DNA of 64,000 nt. Source: Melieria omissa (taxonomy: Eukaryota; Arthropoda; Insecta; Diptera; Ulidiidae). Under the pieces are notes generated by a model. The model was not told the origin of the DNA and did no database searches. It saw only the letters and a list, made by a program, of their open reading frames with translations. Positions within the stretch are counted from its first letter, which is position 1. Each line of letters begins with the position of its first letter. The translations under genes were made by a program, and so were the position numbers. Shown one piece after another: positions 30,532-42,608 of the stretch. Location: the NCBI GenBank assembly GCA_963971225.1, contig OZ020267.1:72593718-72657717 (forward strand), given 5' to 3'.

Positions 30532-32184
30532 CAAATGCAGCCGCATGCAAAATGGCCAGTGGCCACACACACTGATCGAGCATTGTAATGAATTGTGGCA
30601 ATAAGTAAAACCATGTAGGTTGTTGTTGTTGTTGTTGTTTTTGCTTTTGTTTAAAACACCCAAAGGTATAACGGAAATACATTAAAGCGCACTGGTCGCA
30701 TTTGATATGATAAACCTGTCTAAATAGCCACACGCTGGGCACCGAATGCCATTTAAAGCACTCGGAACATGTGTGAGGCCGGACGGGTGAAGAAATGCAA
30801 AAAACGTAGAAAGTAAAAAAAATGGTCATTGTGCCAAAAAGCTAAGCGCTGATCAGAAGCAGAAAGTGCAGCATTGTCATCGACAGCTAAAGCAACAACA
30901 AAAACTATGGCAACCATAACGACAACGACGGCAACGGGCGGTCGCTGAAGAGTGACGTGACAGCCGGCAACGTGCGTGGGAGGAGCACAAGCAATGGCAG
31001 CAGCAGCCACTTTGATGGCTACAAGGGGCAGGACACACACACACACACACAAGCGCACGCACTCGAGTTGGAGAACATGTGATGAATTGCCACGAAAACC
31101 AGAAATCCTAATAAATATCCTGGCAGTTGGCATGTACATGCAACATTGAAATGCTCGCATATGCAGCGCACAACTCGCACGGCTGCCAACTGGCCGCACT
31201 GGCCAACTGCCTGACTGACTGACTGGCTGGCTGCATGCCCGGCTGACCATCGGCCATGGACGGACGAGCAGCCGGACGAGGCCACCACAATGCTGTTGAG
31301 CCGTGAGCATAGATTATCACAGCAGGGCATCGGGATAGATGCCGGCATTGCTGGCTGTTGTTGGTAACACCACAGCTGGTCAACACCCAACACACAGCCA
31401 GACCGCCCGACACAAGTCGCTGTATTTGTCTGTGCGTGTATGCGTGTGTGTGTGCAAGCATTTGTATGTTCCAATGGCGCCTGTGATAGATGAACATTGT
31501 GTCATCGCTGGAATTGAGACAGAATCTGCAGCAAATGAAGAAATTGAAGTTAAAGCAATCCACAGGGTGACCATAGCGGTTGTAAAATGTCTGTGAATGC
31601 ATTGAAGTCATTGCTATGAATTGAATGAATGCAAAAACAAACAAGAAACAAACAAAGAGAGAAACAAAGAGAACAAAAATGACGAAATGGTTTTACATTT
31701 CGAACTTGTTGACAATGGCAGCCAATTGTGCCTTTGTGCTTTCTCTCTCTCTCTGAATTGTTCTCAATACAAAAACGGCAGAGTGATTTAAATTTTGTAA
31801 TCAATGGTAGATTTATGAGAATTTAGATTGAAACCCAAAACTATAAATCAGCAGTCAATAAGTCTTAAAGTGCTGATGGAAATTGGGCCAAATTTCAATG
31901 CTAAGATGCTCATGAACAGTGATTTTGATGGAAAGAATAGGTTTGTATAAAGAAAAAAGAACAAGTTTGTATAAATTTAAGTAAGTCGAAAAATTTTGTG
32001 AAAAATTCGATTTAAAGCTAAGTTCTGAATGAAAGTTTTATTAAAAATAGTCCATGAAGAACTTCTTAATTTTATATTTAGAAATATTGCAAATTCATCA
32101 GATTACAAAAAGCTACATCTCAGTCGGAACTTTCTGTACACCAATTATTTTTTCTGGCTGCTTTATCTTAAATGTTCCATAGTT
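30532..32184. other. Non-coding stretch with microsatellites
   Basis: No gene recognised. There is a GTT run at about 30619-30642, an AC run at about 31034-31050, a CTGA/CTGG patch at about 31210-31233, and CT repeats near 31741-31755. The sequence is relatively G+C-rich around 30940-31400. Open frames are repeat-derived. Confidence 0.5.
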
Positions 32185-32540
32185 AGTTAGTTAATTACTT
32201 AACTGGCCCTAACAACCCGTAATCGGTCGTAAAATTTTTCTTCATACTCCAATGGGTCACAGCAGGAGATAACATCTCCTCAAGTTAATGCTTTCACCGG
32301 GACATGGTCTCAATCTTCGCCAGAGTTTTACTGTCTATAATGCAATAAAATGGATTAAGTAGAACGGGTGCCAGGCCACGTCTCTGTCGAAGGACACAAT
32401 CTTGGGCCACAAATGGGCCCATTACCACAAAGAAGAGGCGGTGATGTGTTCTTACTGCATGTTGCAGATTTTGCAGTCTCTTTTGCTAAATACTTAGTAA
32501 TAATCGACGTCATCGTACAAGAGGAGCCTTGAGGTTTCCA
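32185..32540. repeat. Possible dispersed repeat (SINE-like, unclassified)
   Basis: AACTGGCCCTAACAACCCG followed by GGTCACAGCAGGAG and a G+C-rich body stands out from the A+T-rich flanks. A phrase with partial similarity (GACTGGCACAACAGCCCG) occurs at about 62034. I cannot identify ends or a tRNA-like head. Confidence 0.3.
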
Positions 32541-32949
32541 TCTACATCTAGAGATAAGCTTACTTTTATAGTAAAGAAGCTAACTAATGGTAGAGAAGCT
32601 GACTTACTCTCTTCTTTTAGGCAACTACGGTTGTAGCTTGAGCCATCCGGATGTATATGGTCTATGGATCTAGTCTGGTATGATGTAAACCAGACTATGT
32701 CCTGGTAAGATTACTATGAATGAGCTCATGTCTGAGCTGTCTGCCCGTTCTCTCCTACTGCAACCGTTTGCTGTATGTATCAAAAAAAAAGAAGAACTAC
32801 TTACATGTTCTTCTTTTTTTTTTATTTGTTTCTATGGCAAAAAGGAATATATACTCGTATGTACAGAGATATACACATATACGAAGGTTGTCTGAAAAGT
32901 TGGCAACCTTAAAAAGTTAGAAGGCAAAGAGGCACAAACAGTTTCCCTG
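32541..32949. other. Non-coding stretch
   Basis: No gene. At about 32880-32912 ACGAAGGTTGTCTGAAAAGT resembles a mariner-type terminal repeat, and AACCTT follows, but no partner end was found. Confidence 0.4.
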
Positions 32950-33055
32950 CCCTTTGTTGCTGTGTGCTGCCCATCTTCCTGTTGGATACTTTTCAAGTCA
33001 CGCCCTTTGTTGCTGTGTGCTGCCCATCTTCCTGTTGGATACTTTTCAAGTCACT
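32950..33055 (+). repeat. 53-bp perfect tandem duplication
   Basis: A 53-bp block starting CCCTTTGTTGCTGTGTGC at 32950 is repeated immediately at 33003, with no difference seen up to the final base. A recent slippage or repair event. Confidence 0.95.
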
Positions 33056-33125
33056 CTCGTATCTCAGAGATTTGAATTTGGTTAAATAATTCATTATTAA
33101 TGGAAAATTTGCACTAAAAATTAGT

Positions 33126-33470
33126 TCATAATTAAAATTCTTTAAAATTGTACAGTCACTGCAAATATTAAATAGTTGCTTCCATAACTTTTTTCATATT
33201 TACCATAACTTTTTCCATATTTACCACAACATTACAAGCTTTGAATTCTTCAGAATGCACTTTACTATAATCTAAATAATCCACTTTTTTAATAATTAAA
33301 ATTTTTTAACATTTTACAGTCACTGCAAGACGAGCAGTAAATATTATATAATTGCTTCTATAACTTTTTCTATATTTATAAACTTTGCAACGACATTAAA
33401 ATGCCGCCAAGACAGATTTGAATTCATCAGAACACACTTTGCTTTAATCTAAAAAATTAACTAAAATTAC
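33126..33470 (+). repeat. Diverged ~165-bp tandem duplication
   Basis: ACAGTCACTGCAA followed by TTGCTTC(C/T)ATAAC and later TTTGAATTC..CAGAA.(G/A)CAC occurs twice, with anchors at about 33154 and 33318. The units carry several substitutions and short indels, so the event is old. Confidence 0.8.
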
Positions 33471-34545
33471 CTAAGTGTCTTAGCCAACAGCGATCCTTAG
33501 AACCAATAAGTAACCAACAACTGAACACACAGTCAGCAACAACAAACGACAAAGTTGCACGAAATACACTCAAACTGGAAACGTAATGAAAGCACAGCCA
33601 GGCATTCGGTGACTGCTTGTTGCTGCTCCCCCAAGAACATGACTGCACAACTACAACAACAACAACAGCAGCAGCACAACACCTCCACGTCACATCTGTC
33701 AAATGTTCCAATGAAATTGAACGAGTGCTGGATTTTTGAAAACGCCACAGCAACAAACGAAAACAAGAAAGTTTTAAGTAAAATACATAAAAAATTGTAA
33801 AGAAAAATCTGGATTTTGTTTTTGTTATGTAATTGAGGATAACGTTGTAACCGCTTGCAGTCGGTAGCAGTTAGCAAATGGATGAAAGCAATTGATGAAA
33901 GAAAATCATGACCAACGATCACAACAACAACAAGAACAACAACATCACACACATGTTAGACGTGAAGAGTGCTGCAGGTTAAATAATATGAAAGTTAATT
34001 TTTCCTTTTTTTTTCATTGGAAGAAGAATTTCCGCGCCATAAATTGGCAACCAGCTGCAAGGGGACGCTTTACCTTTTAGCGTTTAAATTGCGCCAAGAG
34101 CGCTCGTTCGTGTTGTTGTACCTGCCCGAGTGGAACATTATAAATGCCAGTTGTACGTGTGCTTTCAGCGCGTCGCGTTGCATCGTGATTGACGTTGTGA
34201 AAATGGTGTAAATTAATTAAAAGAAAATATTTTACCACATTGACTTGAGCGAGTAAAAGAAAATTAATTTTTTAATGAGTTTTAATTGTGCTTTGGTTAA
34301 ATTATGTTAGGCGATAACTGGTTGGCCGCTTGCAGTCTTAGTGCATGAACTTGCAAAGGTGTTATGAAAAATTTTAAAATTATAAGCGATTTGTTTTTTC
34401 TTTGAAAACAATGCTAAAGGTAAATAAAAGTGTGGCTGCGGTATTGGTGCAAGTAAAATAATTTTTGAGTATTAAACGTCTTAGATGACTTGATATTTAA
34501 CAATAAAATGCTTTATTTTTATGTATAAAGTTAGACTTTATATAA
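33471..34545. other. Non-coding stretch with CAA/CAG runs
   Basis: No gene recognised. CAA/CAG runs lie near 33650-33680 and 33920-33945. Confidence 0.5.
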
Positions 34546-35395
34546 ATCTAGCTGGGCCCCGCGGCTTCGCACTCAAGCTCTTCTTTCACCCGATAAAAAT
34601 TTTGAACGCATTGTTGACCCGTCAGATTTTGATTTAAAAAAAAACATATGTCTATTATCTTTGATGTCAAGTGGTTCTAAAAACTGTGAAGTCAAAAGGC
34701 CCTTTAAATCATGAGTTTTCACATGTACTCTAAACAAATTCTTAACCCTTAGGTGACCACGGTAGATTTCGATTTTCAAAAATATGAAAAGCACATTTTA
34801 ATTATATCCCGATTGAAGTGCTTTTTGTTTAAGTTTGAAGTGAAAAGGAATCGTGTTTCTCCATACAAACTGTTAACCCATTGTTTACCCAGTTAGATTT
34901 TGATTTTCAAAAAAGTGAAAAATACGTGTCAAATTATTTCTCCCTTAGAATACTTTCACAAAGTTTGAAGTCCGTGGCCCCATTAATTCATGTTTTTTTA
35001 CAGTTTCGCCATACAAACTTTTAACCGGTCGTTGACCCCGTCCGATTTTAATATTCGACTTATGATTTTTTCAAATTCTTTCTGTATACGAACCTTAACC
35101 CATTGTTGAACTTCGTTAAATGTTGATTTTCAAAAAATCACTAAATGCATGCGGAATTAATTTTGATTTTGAGTATTTTTACCAAGTTTAAAATCAATCC
35201 ACTACTACATCACATCTCTACGTACAAATTTTTAACCCATGTTCAGCCCTTTTAGACCCCGAATTTCGAAAAATCCCGTCTCAGCGCTGAAATTTCATGC
35301 TTGGGCTAAACAATGATGAACTATTAAGTCAGTCAGTGAGCCAGTGAGTCTGTGAGTCTGTCAGTCCATCAGTCAGTCAGAACAAACAACTATAT
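34546..35395 (+). repeat. Dispersed repeat of ~143-bp units, copy 1
   Basis: Starts TAGCTGGGCCCCGCGGCTTC. It continues as degenerate tandem units, each with TTAACCC(A)TTGTTGACCC, GATTTTGATTTTCAAAA, TGAAAA.CAC and TTTGAAGTC phrases spaced about 140-145 bp. It ends with a GTCAGTCAGTGAGCCAGTGA-type tetranucleotide tail (about 35320-35382). A copy with the same head and order lies at 53.8 kb, and a fragment at 0.3-0.47 kb. A G+C-rich head and tetranucleotide tail recall LINE- or SINE-like interspersed repeats of insects, but no coding is seen and the class is unknown. Confidence 0.8.
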
Positions 35396-36949
35396 GTATG
35401 TATCATATATTATTTTCTATGTTGAAATTGGAGAACTGGATAGCATATTTGTCTCATGGCTGTGTGTGAACTGCACCAAGTTTTTAATATTGACTGGTGT
35501 GAGGCTTTTAAAGTCATTGAGAAAAAAGAAACCTAAAGTTTCCTATTTTTAGGTTTCCCACTTTCCCTCTCTCTTTACTTTTGAGCTCGATACCATTTGA
35601 TATCATGTATGCTATGCAAAATATTTATAGAAAACATATATTTTATGAGTTTTAACCTCCAAAAACCCCCTTGATGTGTATATGTATGAACTTAATGTCC
35701 TTAAAGTTCTTACATGAACATCGCAAAGTTGTGTACATCGAACATCTTTAAAACTATCATAAATATATTCCTTTAACTTTGGGCCCAACCGCACATTTCT
35801 TCAGCTAATATAAACAATTTAATTTTTTTTTAATTTGTTTTGTACATACAATACACAATACACGTACTTATATACAAACATACATTCAATTATAAAGCGC
35901 CAAGTGTCTGTCAATATGTTGTTTGGCAAACAAAAGTTTGCTATTGTCTTGTCGCTTGCATGCTATGTCTGCATTAATTTATATACACGTATGTATGTGA
36001 CTATGTACCATATAAACATGCATCAGTAAATGTATGTATGTGCACAAGTAGATACCACCACACTTCACTGCAGCGAACATTGACATTCGCATTTGTCTGA
36101 AAGTGCTGTTGGTGTTGGCAGCTTCTGTGTGTTTGTGCGCGTCTGTTTGACAGCTCAACTGTCACTACTATGCTTAATGTAATTTTATGATTTGCGACTT
36201 TACTTGCGTGTATGTATGTGTGTGAATTTGCGTTTGTTACACTACCCCACCTCCAGTCACACTGCCTTGTTGCCTTCGTATACCACAGCGCGTCATTTAT
36301 CATCTTCGCTCTTTGCGCTAACTGCGCGTACATGGTGGATGCTATTGCAAGATGTGTGTGTGTGTGCGTGCGTGTGTGTGTGTGGGATGGGGGACTGGAT
36401 GGTTATATGGCAGTCTTATTATCGTCTTTATTGCTAAGCGATTTGCAATGCAAATGAGTTTTTGATTTTCTACTCTCTGCTGTAATGTGAGTGTGTATGT
36501 GTGTTTGTGTGGGTGTGTTTGTGTATTTAACTGTTGAATGATTGCATACAGGATGAACACATTGATTAATATTTGAATTGGTCGAATGTCGGCGTGATGT
36601 CTATTTTTTTCATTGCTTTAAGTTAGTTGCAGTTTTAAAACTATTTACTTAGTAATGTTCATGAAAAGGATAAAACAAAAATTTGTAGCAAGTTGGCAGT
36701 TAAATTGAGAACATTGATGTGGTCAAGCAAATGGGGACTTAAATGAAGAGCTATTAGTCAAAATTATGCTTATGGGTCTGTTAGTAATTAGTGAAGGCTT
36801 TAGTTTTCTTTAAAGCTTTAATCCCTTAAAATTAATTAATATGAAATGAAGCTTAAGTAAGTGCAGAATAGTGAAGTGAAGCTTGTTTTAGATAACCAAG
36901 ATTCGAAATGAGATCAAATACGTTGAGTATATTTGCAGTTCTTTGCACA
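35396..36949. other. Non-coding stretch with TG microsatellites
   Basis: No gene recognised. TG runs lie at about 36353-36384 and 36489-36525. Short TATG/CATA repeats occur near 35850-36040. Confidence 0.5.
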
Positions 36950-37660
36950 GCCTGCTTGACTGTAAATGGTCTTCAGTCAATTGAATTCAAGTCCACTAAC
37001 TCATTGAACCAATTTGGAGCTAACGAAGCTTATTAAATGCTGAAATGTCCTCAATCAATTAAGCACAAATACCATCATTCATTCATTGAACCAGCTTAAA
37101 CTCCTCAAAAAGTCTAGTAGACTGTGAAAAGTTCTCAGTTAACCCAACTTCCACTAATTCATTGAGCCAATTCACATTAGTTGACTGTGAATAGTCCTCA
37201 GTCAATCATGCTTAACTCCACTTACGTTGAAGCAGCTTGAGCTCCTGACGAAGCCCAGAAGATTTTAGTAAACCAGTAGACTGTGAATAGTCCTCAATCA
37301 ATCGAGATTACGAAACCTAGTAAACTGTGAATAATCAACAATCAATTCAGCTTAAGTCCAATAACTCATTGAACGAGTTTGAGTTCCTTATGAAGCCTAG
37401 TAGACTGAAGTAAATCAGTAGACTCTGAATTGTTTACAATCAATTGAGCGAACGAAGCCTATTAGACCGTGAATAGTCCTCGATCTATGGAGTCTAAGTC
37501 CGCTTACTCATTCAACCAGTTTGAGTTCCTTACGAAGTCTAAAAGACTGAAGTAAACCAGTGGACTGTAAATAGTTCTCAATCAATGAAGCTTAAGTCTG
37601 CGCACAAATTGAACCAGTTTCAGCTTCTCAGGAAACCAGGTAGACTGTGAATTTGTTAGC
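36950..37660 (+). repeat. Degenerate minisatellite (GACTGTGAATAGTCCTC units)
   Basis: About eight to ten diverged units. Each holds ACTGTGAATAGTCCTCA, CAATCAATTGAGC, TTAAGTCCACTAACTCATTG and AACCAGTTTGAGCTCC, in that order where complete. Anchors occur near 36958, 37122, 37182, 37277, 37323, 37465, 37562 and 37643. Unit length is irregular (about 45-140 bp) because of internal deletions. Confidence 0.75.
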
Positions 37661-37707
37661 GGATTTTCAAAGAAGAAATTGCTCATGTGAGTCTTATTTT
37701 TTACTAG

Positions 37708-37757
37708 ATGAATTGTGAATTGAATTGTGAATTGAATTGTGAATTGAAAGTGAATTA
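37708..37757 (+). repeat. GAATTGTGAATT short tandem repeat
   Basis: GAATTGTGAATT occurs three times in a row, followed by a degenerate unit. Confidence 0.85.
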
Positions 37758-40700
37758 AATCCAAATGGTGAAAAGGATTTCCTTTCTCTTCCTCATCCAT
37801 ACAACTGCAACAGAAGTTATTTGAAAACAAGCCAAAGCGCACAGTAACCCGTCACAACCTCAATCAAGATTCTAATCTGGCGGGGTTTTCGTGAGAGAAG
37901 TTGTCTTGAACTACGGAAGTTAAAGGTTGATCACATTTGCCATCACTGAATCGTGTGTTGCCTTTAGCTCATCTTAAGTGAGTTTCTTGTAGGAAACTTG
38001 TATGAGTAGAGAGCTTACAGATGACAAGGGCTTACAGATGAATACTGAGCGTTGATATGTCCTGACGTAACTACTTATTTGCACTTGTCTGCTTTACAGT
38101 TCTCTGGAAGGTCGTTATGTGCCGTAACCCAACATAGGTGAATACAAAGCTGCAATAGTGTTACAGTAGCTCATTGAAAACCTATGTAAAATCTTCAAAA
38201 AATATTTAAGCAATTTTTTTAGCAGTTTGTTTAGATTTAAAAATTTTAAATAGAATGAAGAAAGATGATTGATTGGCATAACGCTAATAGAAATATACTG
38301 AAGATGTTTAAGATTTTCCTCTGAGTTTTTCCCCTTCACCATTGCTGCTTCCTTTCACACAATCCATTCTCATTCTATCAAAGTAAGCCACACTATATTT
38401 CATATTTAATATGTTTGAGTGTGCTTTAGTGTTACACTTCCTTATGATGTGTAAAAATTACTAAAAATTTAATTACACCATCGCTGATTGCATCCGAATT
38501 CATGGGCTTTGATTTCATTGGCCAAACATTGATTGCTATAATTTTTTTTCTGCATTACAATCAATGCGCTACTGTTGGCGTCTTTGCTCTGAAAAGAGTT
38601 TACTAAGGTTTTGTATAACCAAATTAAAGGGCGCTTACAATTATGCTCAGTGTTCAAGTTCAAATCCATTCAACGGAGGTAAAATGTGTGTTTGAAGGAC
38701 AGTCACGAAATAATAAATTGAGATGAAAACAGAAGATGGAATAATAATTCCCATAGTGCTCAATGAATGCATAAGACTTAAGAGAGACTGATACAAGTAA
38801 CTACATATTACGACATGTGTGTATGTATAATGTGTTCGTATATATGTTTTAATGCAATTCAGTGTGTTGGAGATTGAAAAGTCGGCAAATACGAATCTGG
38901 TGTTAGTTATTGTATATACTATCTTATGGCGTTCGCCATCTTGATTTAAGAGAATTACCTACTTTACATCTTTATGCAGTCATCACAAGAGAATACTTTC
39001 CCGAAGATGTACAAGTTAGATCGTCTTAAAGTCTGCTTGGAATGAGAGACAACTCTTATTTTGTGGATAAATAAATTAGCTCAGAAATAATTAAACACCA
39101 ATTTTGGAAATTGAATAGAGTTCAATGAAGACTTACATATTTACTAACAATTAAATCAGCTTGGAAACCAACTAGTGAAACCTTTCAAGTAAAACTGCAG
39201 CATAACTTACTGCAACCGAATTAAGTTTTTGCCCGTTCACTTCAAAATACTTTTCCTCACCTGCTCTATTACAATTTCCACTTCTCATATACTCTAAAGT
39301 CACTAGCAATTTTTACAAAATCCAAAGCACTTTGGTGCATTATGTGTACATGAAAAGTTGCCATCATGAATGCCTGTAAGGTGCATGATTAATGTTTTCA
39401 AGAAAACTATGCTCAAGTGGAGAAAGTCGAGGCTGCGAGCACAGTCACGCTTACTCAGCCCCCACACTCTCATGCACACTTTTTTATAACAAATAGCACA
39501 TATATGTGTGAACCTTAATATTTTTATGAATTGCCACATGCACACCAACACTTAGAAAGAAAAATAAAAACTCTCCATTACCAGCTGCTTGCACTAATAT
39601 TACAAAAAAAATGCGAAATTAATGATTTTTGTGTTAAGTGCTCGTTGCAAAATTTTATGAAATTCAATTGAAATTACATAGAATGCACATTTATACATCA
39701 ACATACATGCATAAACATACGTACAAATACATACATAACAAAGTTTGTAAGCACCTTGTAAATGCAAAATGTGTATGCTTGAACCCCACGTCGCACATAA
39801 TTAAGTTCACCTACCGGCGCATATCAAAAATGTCCTTGCACAGCAGCCAAACTCAATGAAGGTTAATGCAGTTTATGCTGAACGTGCTGTTGTTGTTGTT
39901 GTTGTTGTTGTTTTTGAGTTGCATATATCAAAGCAATTAATGCAGTTTTCCGCTGAAATGTACTCTACATTACTTAGGGATTTTCTGCAGCTCGCACTGG
40001 CTGCTGCTGTACTCTTGAGCGCTCAAGTTGCACACTGCAATCTTATTTGCAGCGCCTTGGGCACGAACGCCTGATTTTTCTCAATGACCTTTCGACGCTG
40101 CAATTTCGTAGAACTGAATTATTTACTAAAAGTTGCGCATTGAAGTGTATGCAATCAAGTGCACGCTTACATGCACTACGTGCCTCGGAGCGTATGAGTG
40201 ATATTAATTCAATATTTGTTTGTCAATTTGAATGTCAATTACGCCAGTGAATTAATTGAAGTGAGAAGAAGTTCAAATGCATTCTTGAAAGTTTTCAATT
40301 GAAACGAATAAATGAAACGATAAGTGTGGAATATTCAGCGTGAATTGAACTCAAAAGCGAATTAGGTATAAAGCACAAAGAATTACAAGTATAGGTAAAT
40401 AAAAATAATAATAATTAGTAAGTAATTAAATAATAAGGATTTATGATAGTAAACTATTTTAATGCTTTAACTACAGCGTACAGGTAGATTGTAGAAGATG
40501 CTGATGGTTGAAATTGTGGAAAGGCAAAAGTGTGACAACTTCACGCATTGTGAGAACTGCAAATTTCAAATTCCTATGGAGCTACGAACTGATCGCAATA
40601 GCAGATGAGTTTTGGAAGTTATTGCTGTCGACCTTAGCAATAGCAGCAGTGCTATAATCTTTTACTTTAATTTCAAAAGATGTTATGATGAAATGACAAA

Positions 40701-42299
40701 AATGCAACTAATGACAACCATTGACGATTTTGACTAAGACACACTAACAATAAATGCGCACCAAAAACAATGACATAAAAACTTGTTGAAAAACACATAA
40801 AACTAAAAATTACAGACGCACAGTAAACGCACACACACATACACACAAAACGCGCAAATCAAATTAAAAAATTCCACGTAACTAATAGGAGAAATACTTT
40901 ATTTTGTTGCTGTGCCGTTTACTTCTGGTAAGCCGTGCGAGATTTCGCATTTTTCAGCTTGTTTCGCATTATTCTTTTTTTTGTAAATTTAATAATTTTT
41001 TGTTGTTTTGGCTGCAGCTGGTTCCATGTAGTTTGTCGCACTGACCGCTGGCCGTACAACGACAGCAACTACAACTGCGCTGCAACAACTACAGCGAAAA
41101 CTACAATTATAATGCCAAAAACAACAACAACTAACACAACGCACAGCAGGCAAGCGAGCGAATTGTTGGCGCTGTGTTAAGCTCGCCTCAACAGCGCACA
41201 GTGCCAGCGCCAGCTGCGAACTCCTTTTGCTACTTGCCGCTCATCCGTTTTGCTTATACGCTTCCTTCCTGCTTATTATCCTTGTTGTCGCGTTTGTATT
41301 TTCTCTACTTTTTTTTGTTTTTCTTCTTTTCTACTTAAGCCAGCGTTTTTTTTGTGTATTATTTTAAAACTATCTACAATTTATAGTTTCCTGCCTTTTA
41401 TGCTGTTTGCTTTTTTCTCTTTCAACTACGCTACTTTTTTTTGGTTTGGCTGCATTTTTCTTGTGCTCGGCGTCGGGGCGTATCTTCTTTTGAGCGCAAA
41501 TGCCTCTAGTGGTGTTAACGTCATTACCGTTATAATGATATGGCCAATTTAAATTGAAGCGACCGACGTCCTGGGTGACTTGCCGACAAAAGAACGACCA
41601 TGAACAGTGCACAGTTGGCGATTGAAGTTGACAGTTAATGTTGTGTTGAGTCTTGCTTTGATGGAATACTTTTGATTAAGTTTACCCAAAAGTATTGAAT
41701 AATAATTTAAAGAAAATTATAAATAGTCAGATTAAAGTGGAAATCGTGAATAGTAGTGAATGTACAACTTTTCAATGTAAAAGTAAGAGTAGTCAATAAG
41801 TCAAAGCAAGAGAAGCCAATAAAAGAGTTGACAATTGGAGAGATGATATGTAGTAAAGTTGGTATATAGTAAAGGAAGATAGTAAGAAGGAAGAAAAAGA
41901 AGAAGAAAATCAATTGGCAATTGTCTACGATTTTTATTATTTGTTTATAGCAATTTCATTTATAGAAAATTGACTGTAATCTAAGCACTGCACAGTGATT
42001 TGTTCCATAGACAAAATTCCAAAAATTTATGGTCTCAGAATTTAATGATTTTCATTTCATTTGAAAGGTAAAACTCCACCTAAGAAAACCCCAAAAAGTC
42101 TGTGCAAAAAATTAATTAGTGTGTGTGCAACAGCGGCTCAAAGTTGAAACTTTTTTTCACAAAAAAATGTAAACACATCTTTTTTGTTTTTTAGTCTATT
42201 GAGGAAAACAAATTGTAAAAATACATGGTTACCAAGAAGTTGCTGAAACTTTTGATATAGATTAAGAAATTATGTGGCCATTTGCGCTTTTAATATATA
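37758..42299. other. A+T-rich non-coding stretch
   Basis: No gene, RNA gene or transposon end recognised over ~4.5 kb. A GTT run lies at about 39889-39912 and CATA repeats near 39690-39740. A CAA-rich patch lies at about 41060-41150. Open frames are short, biased and without motifs. Confidence 0.5.
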
Positions 42300-42301
42300 T
42301 A

Positions 42302-42512
42302 CACTTAGGTGCAAAATTGAGTCAATAATACGAAAATTCATAATAATCGCATTTTTGTACCGGTCAATCGCAAAATTCTGATGCAATTTTTCGCAAGTCT
42401 ATTAGATTATACCTTGATTAACCAGGATCCACCATAAAAGATTAAAAATTTGGCAAATATATATGCATTTTGTCCAATATTCTAAATTAACACATTGACT
42501 CAATTTTGCACC
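42302..42512 (+). repeat. Left terminal arm of the Minos-like element
   Basis: Pairs with the complement of 43727-43780 plus 45082-45241, continuous once the mariner is removed. The arm is itself bracketed by inverted copies of a 19-mer: GGTGCAAAATTGAGTCAAT at 42308-42326 and its reverse complement at its inner edge (about 42494-42512). Confidence 0.85.
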
Positions 42513-42608
42513 CTACATAATTTCTATGAAGTGATATGTTAAGCAACCTGTTTTTTAACTGTTAATGGTTAAAATGTTTTTTGTAACCAAAAAAATTTTA
42601 ACCATTCA

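Noticed and set aside
32880..32912. Mariner terminus (ACGAAGGTTGTCTGAAAAGT)
   Set aside because: It resembles a mariner end, but no matching inverted end or transposase relic lies within 2 kb.
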